Source: Nonomuraea cypriaca
Lineage (GTDB): Bacteria; Actinomycetota; Actinomycetes; Streptosporangiales; Streptosporangiaceae
Direction of reading: 5' to 3'
DNA length: 34,986 nt
Assembly: GCF_015645445.1 (NCBI RefSeq)
Contig: NZ_JADOGI010000108.1
Coordinates: 1 to 34,986 of the forward strand
Shown here: piece after piece, positions 21,984-30,081 of the stretch
How positions within the stretch are numbered: the stretch's first letter is position 1
Layout of the letters: every line of letters begins with the position of its first letter
Position numbers and translations under genes: made by a program
The notes under the pieces: generated by a model
What the model saw: the letters and a program-made list of their open reading frames with translations, nothing else
Database searches by the model: none
Told to the model about the DNA's origin: nothing

Positions 21984-22430
21984 ATGACCGACTTGGCACC
22001 CTTCGCAGACCTGGTAGCCCTCGACCACGGCCTCAGCGTCGTCGTCACGCTCCGAGCCGACCACACCCCACACACCACCGTCGTCAACGCCGGCGTCCTA
22101 CCCCACCCCCTGACCGGTACCGACACGATCGGGTTCGTGACCGCGGACGGAACCCGCAAACTCGCCCACCTGCGCGCCAACCCCACCATCGCGGTCGTCG
22201 TCCGAGGTGGCTGGCAGTGGACCGCCGTCGAAGGCTCGGCCCAACTGATCGGACCCGACGACCCCCACCCCGATGTCAACGGCGAACAATTCCGGCTCCT
22301 GCTCCGCAACATCTTCACCGCAGCTGGTGGAACCCACGACGACTGGGCCACCTACGACCAAGTGATGCGCGACGAACGTCGAACCGCCGTCCTTGTCTCG
22401 CCCACCCGCGTCTACTCGAACCCAGCGTGA
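21984..22430 (+). CDS. PPOX-class F420-dependent oxidoreductase (TIGR03618-like)
   Basis: A 148-aa split-barrel protein. LVALDHGLSVVVTLRADHTPHTTVVNAGVLPHPL is the family start, with IGFVTADGTRKLAHLRANPTIAVVVRGGWQWTAVEG in the middle and VLVSPTRVYSNP at the end. It probably binds F420 and acts as a reductase on an unknown substrate. AAGGGG lies nine bases before the ATG at 21984. It is cotranscribed with the HxlR gene, and its stop overlaps the GTG of a third, truncated gene. Confidence 0.85.
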   Translation: MTDLAPFADLVALDHGLSVVVTLRADHTPHTTVVNAGVLPHPLTGTDTIGFVTADGTRKLAHLRANPTIAVVVRGGWQWTAVEGSAQLIGPDDPHPDVNGEQFRLLLRNIFTAAGGTHDDWATYDQVMRDERRTAVLVSPTRVYSNPA

Positions 22431-22486
22431 CCACCTACACCCGCAACATCCCGCTCACCGACACCGGCGCCAAGCTCTCCAAATGA
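22427..22486 (+). pseudogene. 5' stub of a third operon gene, cut at the transposon left end
   Basis: GTG at 22427 overlaps the PPOX stop (GTGA), the usual sign of a coupled downstream gene. It encodes only 19 residues (TTYTRNIPLTDTGAKLSK after Met) before TGA. The peptide reads like the N-terminus of an aldo/keto reductase (LTDTGAKLS then normally RLGLGT), but it ends exactly where transposon left-end sequence begins. The rest of the gene is not found on the right side. Family assignment is tentative. Confidence 0.55.
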
Positions 22487-22489
22487 GCC

Positions 22490-22601
22490 TGTGATCGATA
22501 GTTGGCGGTTGTGATTGATCGGTGGCGGCCCTCTGAGAGACAACGCGAGCGGCAGTGCGACCCCCAGTTATAGATGGCGGTTCCCAGGTTTTGTTGGCGG
22601 C
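22490..22601 (+). repeat. Transposon left end: four 20-bp TnsB-type sites
   Basis: Units begin at 22490, 22510, 22562 and 22582, arranged as two head-to-tail pairs. The first is TGTGATCGATAGTTGGCGGT; the second matches it at 16 of 20 positions. The third (CCCCAGTTATAGATGGCGGT) and fourth (TCCCAGGTTTTGTTGGCGGC) share the TGGCGG end. This is the arrangement expected for transposase binding sites at a Tn7-type end. Confidence 0.8.
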
Positions 22602-22620
22602 TGAGTGGTAGAGGTCGTGA

Positions 22621-24528
22621 TCAGGTGGTGTCGATCGTCCTCGCCAGGGATGCGGCCAGCTTGCGGAGTTCGATCATGAGGCTGGTGTAGTGGGGGCCGG
22701 GACGGTCGCGCTGCATCCGCGACCAGATCGTATTCCGCCGGAGTCTCCAGGCGTGCTGGATTTCTGGGGGTTGGGCGGCCTCGATGGGACGCGGCGCGAA
22801 GTGATGCTCGCCTGCGGTGAGCTCGACCCAGACGAAGATGGAGGCGATCTGGCGTTTCCGGTCTCCGAGTTCGGGGCGTTGCGGGCCGGGGACGGGTGGA
22901 AGCCGTGTGATCAGGTCGTTCCAGGTGGGTTTGTCGATGGACCAGGTTTCGAGTGCTTGGCGCCGCCGCAGGTAGTTGATCAGCGGGGTTGTTGGCTCAT
23001 CGAGCTCGGCCGCGAGGCTGTTCAGGCCCGCTTCGAAGGCGAGGGGGTCGGCCTGGCGTCTAGCGCCGCTGTGGACGTAACCAGCGCCGGAGTAGATCCG
23101 ACCTTGCCGCGCGGTGTGTGTAACTGCGATCCCAAGGAATCCGGCGGCCTCGCCGAGCGAGCCGCCCGCGACCATCTGGACCAGCCGAAGCACCGCGGTG
23201 CGGCGGACGAAGACGGGGTTAACGTCGGCCAGCGGTGTGAAGTGGCGTTCGTACCACGCTTTGGGAAGCAGCGCGGGGATGTGTTCGGGGCCCCAGCGGT
23301 GCGGTCGGATGACCGGCTCGCGTCGGGCTTGGGGCTGGCCGCCAGCCTTGGTGAAGGCCTTCAGGAGTGGCTCGTAGGCGGTTCGCAGGCCTTCGGAGCA
23401 CGGGGTCGTGGTCCGGGAAACGCGCAGTCCCCAAGGGGTTCGGCTTGCTCGCCGGGAGCTGGCGGGCAGCAGACTTCGCAGCTGTTCGCGGACCTCGTCC
23501 GGCCCACCGCTGCGCAGGACGCGGTCGGCAATGTGGGTGAGGCCGGCGCTCGCGGCGGCGTCCGCCGGTGGCGGGTCGAAGATGACCCGTGCCTTGATCG
23601 AAGGTGATCGGCGCTGCCGCTCAGCGGCATGTCTCTGCTGTGACTCGACGTGATGATCGATGGCGTTGGCAGTGTCGTCCGAGGGGCTGAGGTCACGGGC
23701 TGAGGGCCAGGTCGAGCAAACCAGCAGCGTCAGGGCTTGGAGATCGGTGAAGTAGAGGATGGGGTCGACTGGCCGGCCTGCACTGACGATCTGAGAGATG
23801 TCGTCGGGGTCGAGGAGATTGAGGATCTCGTGTTGGAGCGCGAGAAGGTCCGGGATGGCTGAGCGGCGGTTCGGGTTGTGGTCAAGTCGGCTGCCGCAGC
23901 AGATCGGCCGCGTCCGTCCGAGGCCGAACTCATCCGCTGCCCGGCATTGGGCTGGGTGAAGAGGAGCGGCCCGCATCGCGGGCAGTAGCACGTTGTGCGC
24001 TCCAGGTCTGCGGGCGTGGACGAGCTGGTGGCATTCGGGGCAACGGTGTTCGAGGAGCCGCTGGTGTTGCGTGCAGGCGAAGACGACGGGCAGGTGCCAG
24101 GTGCGGCGCCAGTGGCCGCCGAAGGCGTCCTGGATGGGTGAGCCGTCGCCGGCGAGGCAGTCCGGGCAGAACCGTGTTTCCGGTGCCAGGATCGACTGTT
24201 TGGTCACGAGTAGCCGGGCGGCCTCGTCTTTTGCTGTCTGGGTAGGGATCGGGTAGCGCTGTCGCAGTGTGGCCAGGCCGAGCCGGTCGACCTGATCGTG
24301 AGAGAGCCGGGTCATGCGCGCGAAGACTGTCTTGGTCTCGGCGGGGATCTCGGTCAACAGGTGCGCACCAGCGCGGGCGCCGCTGCGGCCGGCTGCCACC
24401 AGACCAGTCCGAGAGATGATCCGATCTGGTGAGAGGCCGAGCCGATAGGACAGGCGCAGGATGAAGCTGGACAGGGACTCATCGGGGAGCGGGATCAGGC
24501 TCCGGCCGAGCGGAGGCAGCGCGGGCAT
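22621..24528 (-). CDS. tniQ: TniQ family targeting protein
   Basis: A 635-aa TniQ/TnsD-like protein. The N-terminal TniQ domain starts LPPLGRSLIPLPDESLSSFILRLSYRLGLSPDRII. Two zinc-binding pairs follow: CPDC at residues 121-124, a Cys/His pair near 152-155, and CPEC at 163-166. The long C-terminal part (residues about 200-635) has HTH-like segments and is TnsD-sized, unlike the short TniQ of CRISPR-associated elements. In Tn7, TnsD binds a fixed site and recruits TnsC. It starts six bases after tnsC on the same strand and ends about 20 bases before the left-end repeats. Confidence 0.88.
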   Translation of the reverse strand: MPALPPLGRSLIPLPDESLSSFILRLSYRLGLSPDRIISRTGLVAAGRSGARAGAHLLTEIPAETKTVFARMTRLSHDQVDRLGLATLRQRYPIPTQTAKDEAARLLVTKQSILAPETRFCPDCLAGDGSPIQDAFGGHWRRTWHLPVVFACTQHQRLLEHRCPECHQLVHARRPGAHNVLLPAMRAAPLHPAQCRAADEFGLGRTRPICCGSRLDHNPNRRSAIPDLLALQHEILNLLDPDDISQIVSAGRPVDPILYFTDLQALTLLVCSTWPSARDLSPSDDTANAIDHHVESQQRHAAERQRRSPSIKARVIFDPPPADAAASAGLTHIADRVLRSGGPDEVREQLRSLLPASSRRASRTPWGLRVSRTTTPCSEGLRTAYEPLLKAFTKAGGQPQARREPVIRPHRWGPEHIPALLPKAWYERHFTPLADVNPVFVRRTAVLRLVQMVAGGSLGEAAGFLGIAVTHTARQGRIYSGAGYVHSGARRQADPLAFEAGLNSLAAELDEPTTPLINYLRRRQALETWSIDKPTWNDLITRLPPVPGPQRPELGDRKRQIASIFVWVELTAGEHHFAPRPIEAAQPPEIQHAWRLRRNTIWSRMQRDRPGPHYTSLMIELRKLAASLARTIDTT

Positions 24529-24534
24529 GCTCGG

Positions 24535-25782
24535 TCAGCTCGCGCTCTCGGCGGCGGGACTGCCGCGATCATCGAAGACGGTGTTGCGCGGCCTGGCCGG
24601 CTTGTTGGTCCGAGCGGCCGGTGCGGTGGGGATATCGGGGAGTTCTCCGGCGTCGGGGTCAAGGTCGGGAAGGTCGGCACGGCTGAGGGTCAGAGCATCG
24701 AGGAGATCGATGGTGATCCGCTCTGTTCCGGTTTCGATGGCATGGCGGCATCCGGCCTGGACGAGTTTCTTGACCAGGCCGACGATCCCGCCGGTGCGGC
24801 GGAACAGGTACTCGGGCATGGCGCCGTCGCTGAGCATGCCGTCGAAGGCGTGCAGGAGCCGGAGCTGCTGCTCGATGCCGACCAGGTGCGCGGTCCAGGC
24901 CTCGATTCCGGCGGGGGTGTCGTAGCTGAACCGGTCGAGGTCGAGCAGGTCGAACCGCAGGTCGGTCTGGCCAGGCGCGTCGTCGTTGCGAGATTTGCCG
25001 CGATCCTTGACCGGTGGGAACAGCCACTGCCCGGTCCGGGGATCTTTTCGGCCGTCGCGGAGCAGGCCGGAGCGGGGGATGCCGACTCCGACCAGGATGA
25101 GGGTGACGGGCAGGCTCATCAGCTCCCGGATAAGGTCCAGGACGTCCTGGTCGGCCTCGCGGTGGAGCTTCAATCGGGTGATGTCGTCCAGTACGAGGGC
25201 CTTTGTGCCGTGGTCGTAGATCGCGTTCTTCACCGTGCGGATCAGGTCCTCCTGCCGCATGCCCTTGTAGTCCTCGCCGAAGAAGTCCAGGATGCGTTGG
25301 CAGGTCGAGATCGGGGTGGCCTTCACCGGGGTGCGGACGTAGGCGACGGGCGCGTGCTGGTCGAGCGTGCCGGGGAGCGCGTCGGGGTTCTGGGCGTAGA
25401 GAGCCAGCCACTCATCTTCGAACGAGGCGATGACCTCGCAGATCGTCTCGGTCTTGCCTTGACAGCCGCCGCCGTTGATCATCACGCCGGGGCGGGTGTC
25501 CGGGCCGTGGTTGAAGGCGTTGTCCTCGATCAGCGCCCTAACCTTCCAGGAGACGAACGCGCTCATCGGCGTCTCCTGGATGATCAGGTTGGCGTGGGTG
25601 GCGATGCGGTGCAGGTCGTGCAACCGCCGCTGCCTGGGTGTCATCCGCGCATAGTCCTCGGCGGTGATGAGCGGGGCGGGCACGGAGCCGCGGCGCGTGA
25701 GCCGCCACCGGTTCCAGCCCTGCCAGACGGTGCGGTCCGGGACCTGGCCGGGCAGGAACAGCGCGGGGCTGCTGCCGGTCAC
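24535..25782 (-). CDS. tnsC: TnsC-type AAA+ ATPase (TniB family)
   Basis: A 415-aa AAA+ regulator that links target selection to the transposase. Walker A is GGGCQGKT (residues 104-111) and Walker B is ALVLDD (195-200). A TniB-like C-terminal half has FDLLDLDRFSYDTPAGIEAWTAHLVGIEQQLRLL and LFRRTGGIVGLVKKLVQAGCRHAIE. The C-terminal tail is Pro/Ala-rich. The GTG start at 25782 overlaps the tnsB stop (GTGA), so the two are coupled. Confidence 0.9.
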   Translation of the reverse strand: MTGSSPALFLPGQVPDRTVWQGWNRWRLTRRGSVPAPLITAEDYARMTPRQRRLHDLHRIATHANLIIQETPMSAFVSWKVRALIEDNAFNHGPDTRPGVMINGGGCQGKTETICEVIASFEDEWLALYAQNPDALPGTLDQHAPVAYVRTPVKATPISTCQRILDFFGEDYKGMRQEDLIRTVKNAIYDHGTKALVLDDITRLKLHREADQDVLDLIRELMSLPVTLILVGVGIPRSGLLRDGRKDPRTGQWLFPPVKDRGKSRNDDAPGQTDLRFDLLDLDRFSYDTPAGIEAWTAHLVGIEQQLRLLHAFDGMLSDGAMPEYLFRRTGGIVGLVKKLVQAGCRHAIETGTERITIDLLDALTLSRADLPDLDPDAGELPDIPTAPAARTNKPARPRNTVFDDRGSPAAESAS

Positions 25783-28055
25783 CGGCCTGCCTCACCGGCA
25801 GAGGTGTCGCGGTCTTCGACCTGGTCATCCTCATCGGGGATGAGCAACAGGCTGGTGCGGCGGATCCGGTCGCCCAGAGCGGCGGGTGCCGCTGGCCGCC
25901 GCGGCACTGCCTGTTCACGGCGGTGCCGTCGTTCGTCGTCGAGTGCGGTCTGAGCCTGGCGTGCGCGGTCAGGCCAGCGCAGCGGAACGACGCTGCCCAG
26001 ATCGGATTCTTCTGCGGTGGCGGAAGGCCGGTCGGCGGCCGCTGCGTCGCTTTGGGCGACCTCGCGGGCCTGGTCCTTCTTCTGCTGCTTGGTCAGCTGG
26101 GCCGGCCACCGGTCGACTGGGACATGAGCGCCCAGGAGCCTCAACAGCAGCGGGAGGAGTTCGGCGTCGGACTTGGGCTTCAGGCCCTGCGCTTTGGCCT
26201 CGCGCAGCAGTTCGGTGACCCGAGCGTCGTTGAAGGAGGGAACCTTGCCTTCCTCCGGCAGGCCGGTCCATCGCAGCTCGTGCCACTGGTGTTCGGTGTC
26301 TTGGAAGAACACCGTGCGGGCGTCGCGCCGGTCGCTGCGGATCACCCAGGACCGCTTGTGCTCACCACCGCGGGTGGAGACCATCCCGCGCAGGTCGTCC
26401 AGGGCCGGGCCGTCATACCACAGTCCCCGGATCTTGACCCCGCGCTTGTTGTGGATCTTCACGTGGTGGGCTGGGAGCAGTTCGTAGTAGAGCTCGGGCC
26501 GCGGAATCTCAAGGGAGAAACCGCCCTGGGCCATGGACGCGGCGAACAGCGTGTTCGGGCTGTGGTCCCCTCCGGGGTCCCAGGATGGCCCGTACTCACC
26601 GAATTTGCGGTTCTGCCATACCTGGACGATCCAGGTCGCGACCAGATGCTCGATCTCGGCCAGCGTCAGGACGGCGTCGCCCTGCGGGTCAGCGCCGCGA
26701 TCGGCGACGTCCACTCCCCGAAATCCTGGCAGTTGCTCGAACAGCAGCGACTGGATCGCGCCGAAGGCCCGCTCGCAAGCCTGTTTGTCCGTTGGGCGCA
26801 TGACCCTCGAGGGGAGGATGTTCGCGCCGATCACCCGCTGAACTTCGACCAGGTGGTGGTTCTTATAGACGGATCCATGGTCGGTGGTGACCGTCTCGAC
26901 CGGGAAGAACGGCAACCCGGCGACTTCGTAGCCGGCCAGCTCGGTGACGAGGCTCTTGGGGATGCCGGGGTAGGGCCAGGCCATCTCCGGGCCCCAGCCG
27001 TCGCGCATCGGCAGCGGGGTCATCACATCGCGCAGCAGCATCGCCACGTCCACCGACTTCTCCGAGACCAAGGTGATCCGGAATGCGATCAGCGAATGGG
27101 TGTAGCAGTCCAAGGCAAGGCTGAGATGCGCCTCGACCGGCTCGCTGAACACGTTTTCGCGGACCAGAACCGGCAGCGGAGTGGTGTCCAACGCCACGGC
27201 CTGGCCCGGCCGGTGGATCACCACATGCTCGCCCGTCGCGTTCGCCTCAGCCTCGGCAGCCGAACGCGCATACCGCTGCCGGGAGCCACCCGGCCCGAAC
27301 CATTCCCGCCAGACCAGCCGGAGCGTTTCCGAAGACGGGATCGCGACCTGCTCGCCGTATTTCTCGCGCACGTACTGGTGAATCTTCTTCTCCCGGCTGG
27401 CCATGCTGATCCTCGAGCCGTGCAGACAGACCGCACGAACCGCGTAGATCGCCTCGCGGACCGGCTCACTGATCCGATGCCCGGTGCACTCGCGCAGCCA
27501 CCGGTCATCCGCGCAGCCCATCACCCCCCACCGGTAGTAGCGACTCGCCCACCGCTCCAAAGTCCTCAGGCTGACCCTGCCCAGGCCGAGCATCCGGGCG
27601 TGCTCAGGCTCCCGCTCACGCAACTGCGCGAGTTCGGCCACCTTCGCCCGGCGCCGGTCGGTCACCAGCGGAACGAGCCCCGGATCGTATTGCGGCCGTG
27701 GCTCGTCTGGGCCGTGCCGGAACGGGTCTCCGCTGCGAAAGCCGGTCTCGACCTCCAGCAGATGCGCCAGTCGCAGCTCAAGCAGCCGCTGCTGTTGTTT
27801 GGTCAGGTCCTTCCAGGTCGCCGGTTGCCGACCTCGTGCCGCGGCGGGAAGCCGCGGCAGCGACCTGGTGGAGACCCGGCAGTCCCGATGATGCATCAAC
27901 GCGGCGATGGTGGTCTGCCGCGTCCGCCCGTCCGATCTGCCGACCGCGCGGAGCGTCACTTTCCCCCAGTAGGGCTCAAGTCGCTCCACCTGCCAAGATT
28001 CACCGTTCATGACCAGTTCGCAGCCCTCGGCCAACTCCAGCGTCGCCGATTTCAT
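25779..28055 (-). CDS. tnsB: TnsB-type DDE transposase (Mu transposase C-terminal domain)
   Basis: A 758-aa transposase. DNA-binding helical domains fill residues about 85-260 (LLELRLAHLLEVETGFRSGD, LRTLERWASRYYRWGVMG). The retroviral-integrase fold follows with D290 (AVALDTTPLP), D392 (TVTTDHGSVYKNHH) and E428 (CERAFGAIQ). The D392-E428 spacing is exactly DD(35)E. A Mu-type C-terminal barrel and a charged tail (residues about 650-758) complete it; the tail probably contacts TnsC. The ATG start overlaps the tnsA stop (ATGA). Catalytic residues are intact. Confidence 0.93.
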   Translation of the reverse strand: MKSATLELAEGCELVMNGESWQVERLEPYWGKVTLRAVGRSDGRTRQTTIAALMHHRDCRVSTRSLPRLPAAARGRQPATWKDLTKQQQRLLELRLAHLLEVETGFRSGDPFRHGPDEPRPQYDPGLVPLVTDRRRAKVAELAQLREREPEHARMLGLGRVSLRTLERWASRYYRWGVMGCADDRWLRECTGHRISEPVREAIYAVRAVCLHGSRISMASREKKIHQYVREKYGEQVAIPSSETLRLVWREWFGPGGSRQRYARSAAEAEANATGEHVVIHRPGQAVALDTTPLPVLVRENVFSEPVEAHLSLALDCYTHSLIAFRITLVSEKSVDVAMLLRDVMTPLPMRDGWGPEMAWPYPGIPKSLVTELAGYEVAGLPFFPVETVTTDHGSVYKNHHLVEVQRVIGANILPSRVMRPTDKQACERAFGAIQSLLFEQLPGFRGVDVADRGADPQGDAVLTLAEIEHLVATWIVQVWQNRKFGEYGPSWDPGGDHSPNTLFAASMAQGGFSLEIPRPELYYELLPAHHVKIHNKRGVKIRGLWYDGPALDDLRGMVSTRGGEHKRSWVIRSDRRDARTVFFQDTEHQWHELRWTGLPEEGKVPSFNDARVTELLREAKAQGLKPKSDAELLPLLLRLLGAHVPVDRWPAQLTKQQKKDQAREVAQSDAAAADRPSATAEESDLGSVVPLRWPDRARQAQTALDDERRHRREQAVPRRPAAPAALGDRIRRTSLLLIPDEDDQVEDRDTSAGEAGR

Positions 28056-28882
28056 CGGTCGCCGCCTCGGCCAGTGTGGACCAGGCTCTGATCGTTCAAC
28101 GGAATGGCCAGATTGATGCCCAGCCGCCGGGTCCAGATCAGGTGCAGCGCCTGCGCCCGGGCCATCGCAGGCACCTTGATCTGCTCCACCAGCGCGCCGA
28201 ACGGCACTGGCCCGTCCCTGACCACCGCCAGCAGTGCGGTCTGCAGGCCCAGTGGGTCGCTCAACGACCGCCGCTGGGAGGAGATGGTGTCGAGTGTCGT
28301 CTGGACGTGCGGTCGCCAGTCAGCCGCCACCGCATACCGCCACCCGCAAGACAGCGCGACCTCAGCGGCGGCCGCGAACCGTACCCTGTCCTCCGCCTTG
28401 ATCCGGCCGCCCGGACGAACGTCGATCAACCACGATCCGCTTCGAGTCACGGCAAGGAAGTCAGGGATGTGCTCGCCCAGCCCGTCGATCGTGCTGAAGG
28501 CCAGCCGGAACGGCTGAGCCAACACCTCGACCACGTCGCCCGCGAAGTCCAACGCCAGCAGCACCCGCTGCTCGGCATGGCTCTCGAAGCCGTGATGGCG
28601 ACCCGTACTCACCATGAACTGCAGCCCTGGCCGATGGTGCTGCGAGGTCCGCCACGAGAACCGGCGCACCGGCCGAGCGCCATGGACCGGCATCGCCGCC
28701 AGATCCCGCACCGGACAGACCACCGGCCCGCCTTCGAACCTCCAGCGCGCCGTCCACTGCCGAGACCAGCCCTCCCCCAACGCCAGCGTTTCCCGCCCGC
28801 CGCCAAGGTCATCGCCGCCCGCCAGCAACTCCGCCCATCCGCACCGGTCCGACCACACCACCGAAACGTCACCAATGGTCAC
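28052..28882 (-). CDS. tnsA: TnsA-like heteromeric transposase endonuclease subunit
   Basis: A 276-aa protein. TnsA cuts the 5' strands at the transposon ends, making Tn7 cut-and-paste. The nuclease core is visible: E100/E104 in HHGFESHAEQRVLLALDF, D141 in EHIPDFLAV, and D154 in WLIDVRPGGRIK. Where Tn7 TnsA has ExK, this protein has DVR, so the usual Lys is Arg (R156) unless K162 substitutes. This DVRP form is, from memory, common in actinobacterial TnsA homologs. The GTG start at 28882 is the first of the operon. Confidence 0.85.
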   Translation of the reverse strand: MTIGDVSVVWSDRCGWAELLAGGDDLGGGRETLALGEGWSRQWTARWRFEGGPVVCPVRDLAAMPVHGARPVRRFSWRTSQHHRPGLQFMVSTGRHHGFESHAEQRVLLALDFAGDVVEVLAQPFRLAFSTIDGLGEHIPDFLAVTRSGSWLIDVRPGGRIKAEDRVRFAAAAEVALSCGWRYAVAADWRPHVQTTLDTISSQRRSLSDPLGLQTALLAVVRDGPVPFGALVEQIKVPAMARAQALHLIWTRRLGINLAIPLNDQSLVHTGRGGDR

Positions 28883-29026
28883 TCAGCAACCACACCATGC
28901 TGCCGCGCGGGCCGGTCACACACTCCCGGCCGTTGATCCCGAATCGAAATCAACGATCAGCCTTGAGCACGGTGTCACTCGGATCTCAGAGCGGGCATCC
29001 ATGTGCAGCGGGTGCTACCCACCCGA

Positions 29027-29140
29027 CCCATCAAGATCGTGTACGCACCCGCCAACAAACCTGGGAAACCCCACAACCCCGCAGATCGACCGGCTCACAG
29101 CCGCCATCTATAACTGGGAGTCGCACCAACTATCGATCAC
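29027..29140 (-). repeat. Transposon right end (RE1)
   Basis: Reading inward on the minus strand: terminal GTGATCGATAGTTGG (29140-29126), a site matching the third left-end unit (complement at 29100-29119), and one matching the fourth (29048-29067). These units mirror the left end. The terminus is one base from the stop codon of the oxidoreductase gene. Confidence 0.8.
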
Positions 29141-29141
29141 C

Positions 29142-30029
29142 TCACCGAGGGTTCAGGATCTCGATGATCCGGAGGAACCCGTCGCTGCCGTAGCCCCGTC
29201 CGATGGCGCGGCGCGCCAGGCCTTCGGCCGCACGCATCACGCCCGCGTCGATGCCATGGGCCTCGGAGGTGTGGACGATATGGGCCATGGACGACACCGC
29301 CGAGGTGATCGGGTTGCCCTCGCCGGAGAACCTGCTGTTGTCCACATCCTCCGCGCCCAGCTCGAAGAGCGGCGGAAGGATCGCGCCGATGCCCTTGGCG
29401 AACGGCGCCAGCTCCTGCGCGCTGACCCCCTCAGCTCTTGCCACCGCCAGCGCGTGCGCATAACCAGCCATCGCGGTCCAGAAGATGTCGAGCAACGCGA
29501 TGTCGTAGGCAGCCGCCCGGCCGATGTCCTCACCCAGGTGGGTGTGGGTGCCACCCAGAGCGTCCAGCACCGGCCGGTGCTCGCGGTAAAGCTCCTCTGA
29601 GCCGCTGTGGAGGAACACCCCGGCCGGTGTTCCGATGGTCGGGGTCGGCGTCATGATCGCACCGTCCAGATACCCGATGCCGTGCTCGGCCGCCCAAGCC
29701 GCGGCGTCCCGGGCCCGGGCCGGGGTGTCGGCGGTCAGGTTCACGACCGTGCGCCCCTTGAGCGCGTCGGCGACCGGGCCGCTGCGCACAATGGCGTCCA
29801 CCGCGTCATAGTTCACCACGCAGACCACGCTCAACCTGCTTGCGGCGACCGCCTCTTCGGGCGATGGAGCGCCGACCGCGCCCCGCTCAACCAACTCCCG
29901 TTCCTTGCCCGGCGTTCGGTTCCAGACCGTGGTCAGCATGCCGGCATCCAGGAAGGCACCGACCAGGGCCCGGCCCATCGGCCCCAGGCCGAGCACGGTA
30001 ACGGCAGACTGTTCAGTGTGCGAGGTCAT
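29142..30029 (-). CDS. NAD(P)-dependent oxidoreductase, imine reductase / 6-PGDH-like
   Basis: A 295-aa protein. A Rossmann domain with GLGPMGRAL (residues about 14-22) and NRTPGK (NADPH-type loop) leads into a long helical C-terminal domain (AAAYDIALLDIFWTAMAGYAHALAVARAEG), as in bacterial imine reductases and beta-hydroxyacid dehydrogenases. It probably reduces a C=N or C=O bond; the substrate is unknown. GAGGAG precedes the ATG at 30029. The gene is divergent from an HxlR regulator. Its stop (TGA, 29144-29142) is directly at the Tn7-like right end and the last base may be provided by it, so slight 3' truncation cannot be ruled out. Confidence 0.85.
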   Translation of the reverse strand: MTSHTEQSAVTVLGLGPMGRALVGAFLDAGMLTTVWNRTPGKERELVERGAVGAPSPEEAVAASRLSVVCVVNYDAVDAIVRSGPVADALKGRTVVNLTADTPARARDAAAWAAEHGIGYLDGAIMTPTPTIGTPAGVFLHSGSEELYREHRPVLDALGGTHTHLGEDIGRAAAYDIALLDIFWTAMAGYAHALAVARAEGVSAQELAPFAKGIGAILPPLFELGAEDVDNSRFSGEGNPITSAVSSMAHIVHTSEAHGIDAGVMRAAEGLARRAIGRGYGSDGFLRIIEILNPR

Positions 30030-30081
30030 GCCTCAACTCCTCGACAATTAGCAAACGATAACGGTGATGAAGGGGATGACG

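Larger units (their letters stand above)
22490..29140. mobile_element. Tn7-like transposon, tnsA-tnsB-tnsC-tniQ
   Basis: About 6.65 kb bounded by matching inverted termini: TGTGATCGATAGTTGG on the left (22490-22505) and its complement at 29125-29140 on the right, with GTGATCGATAGTTGG fully conserved. Each end has further 20-bp repeats ending TGGCGG. The four genes form one minus-strand operon with overlapping stops and starts. The TnsA nuclease plus DDE TnsB predicts cut-and-paste movement; TnsC and a large TniQ predict site-directed targeting. No cas genes and no TnsE. No exact 5-bp target duplication is seen. It may be intact or rearranged. Confidence 0.9.

Noticed and set aside
22484..22491. 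Five-base target duplication flanking the transposon
   Set aside because: GAGCC or AGCCT on the left does not match the bases after 29140 or after 30590 in direct orientation; the 30591 flank GGCTC is inverted, so it belongs to the repeat.
25923..28091. 722-codon open frame on the plus strand
   Set aside because: It is antisense to tnsB, whose DD(35)E residues and domain order are unmistakable.
22490..29140. Possible CRISPR-associated transposon
   Set aside because: No cas genes, no repeat-spacer array and no guide-like repeat are in the window, and the TniQ is TnsD-sized, not the short form.
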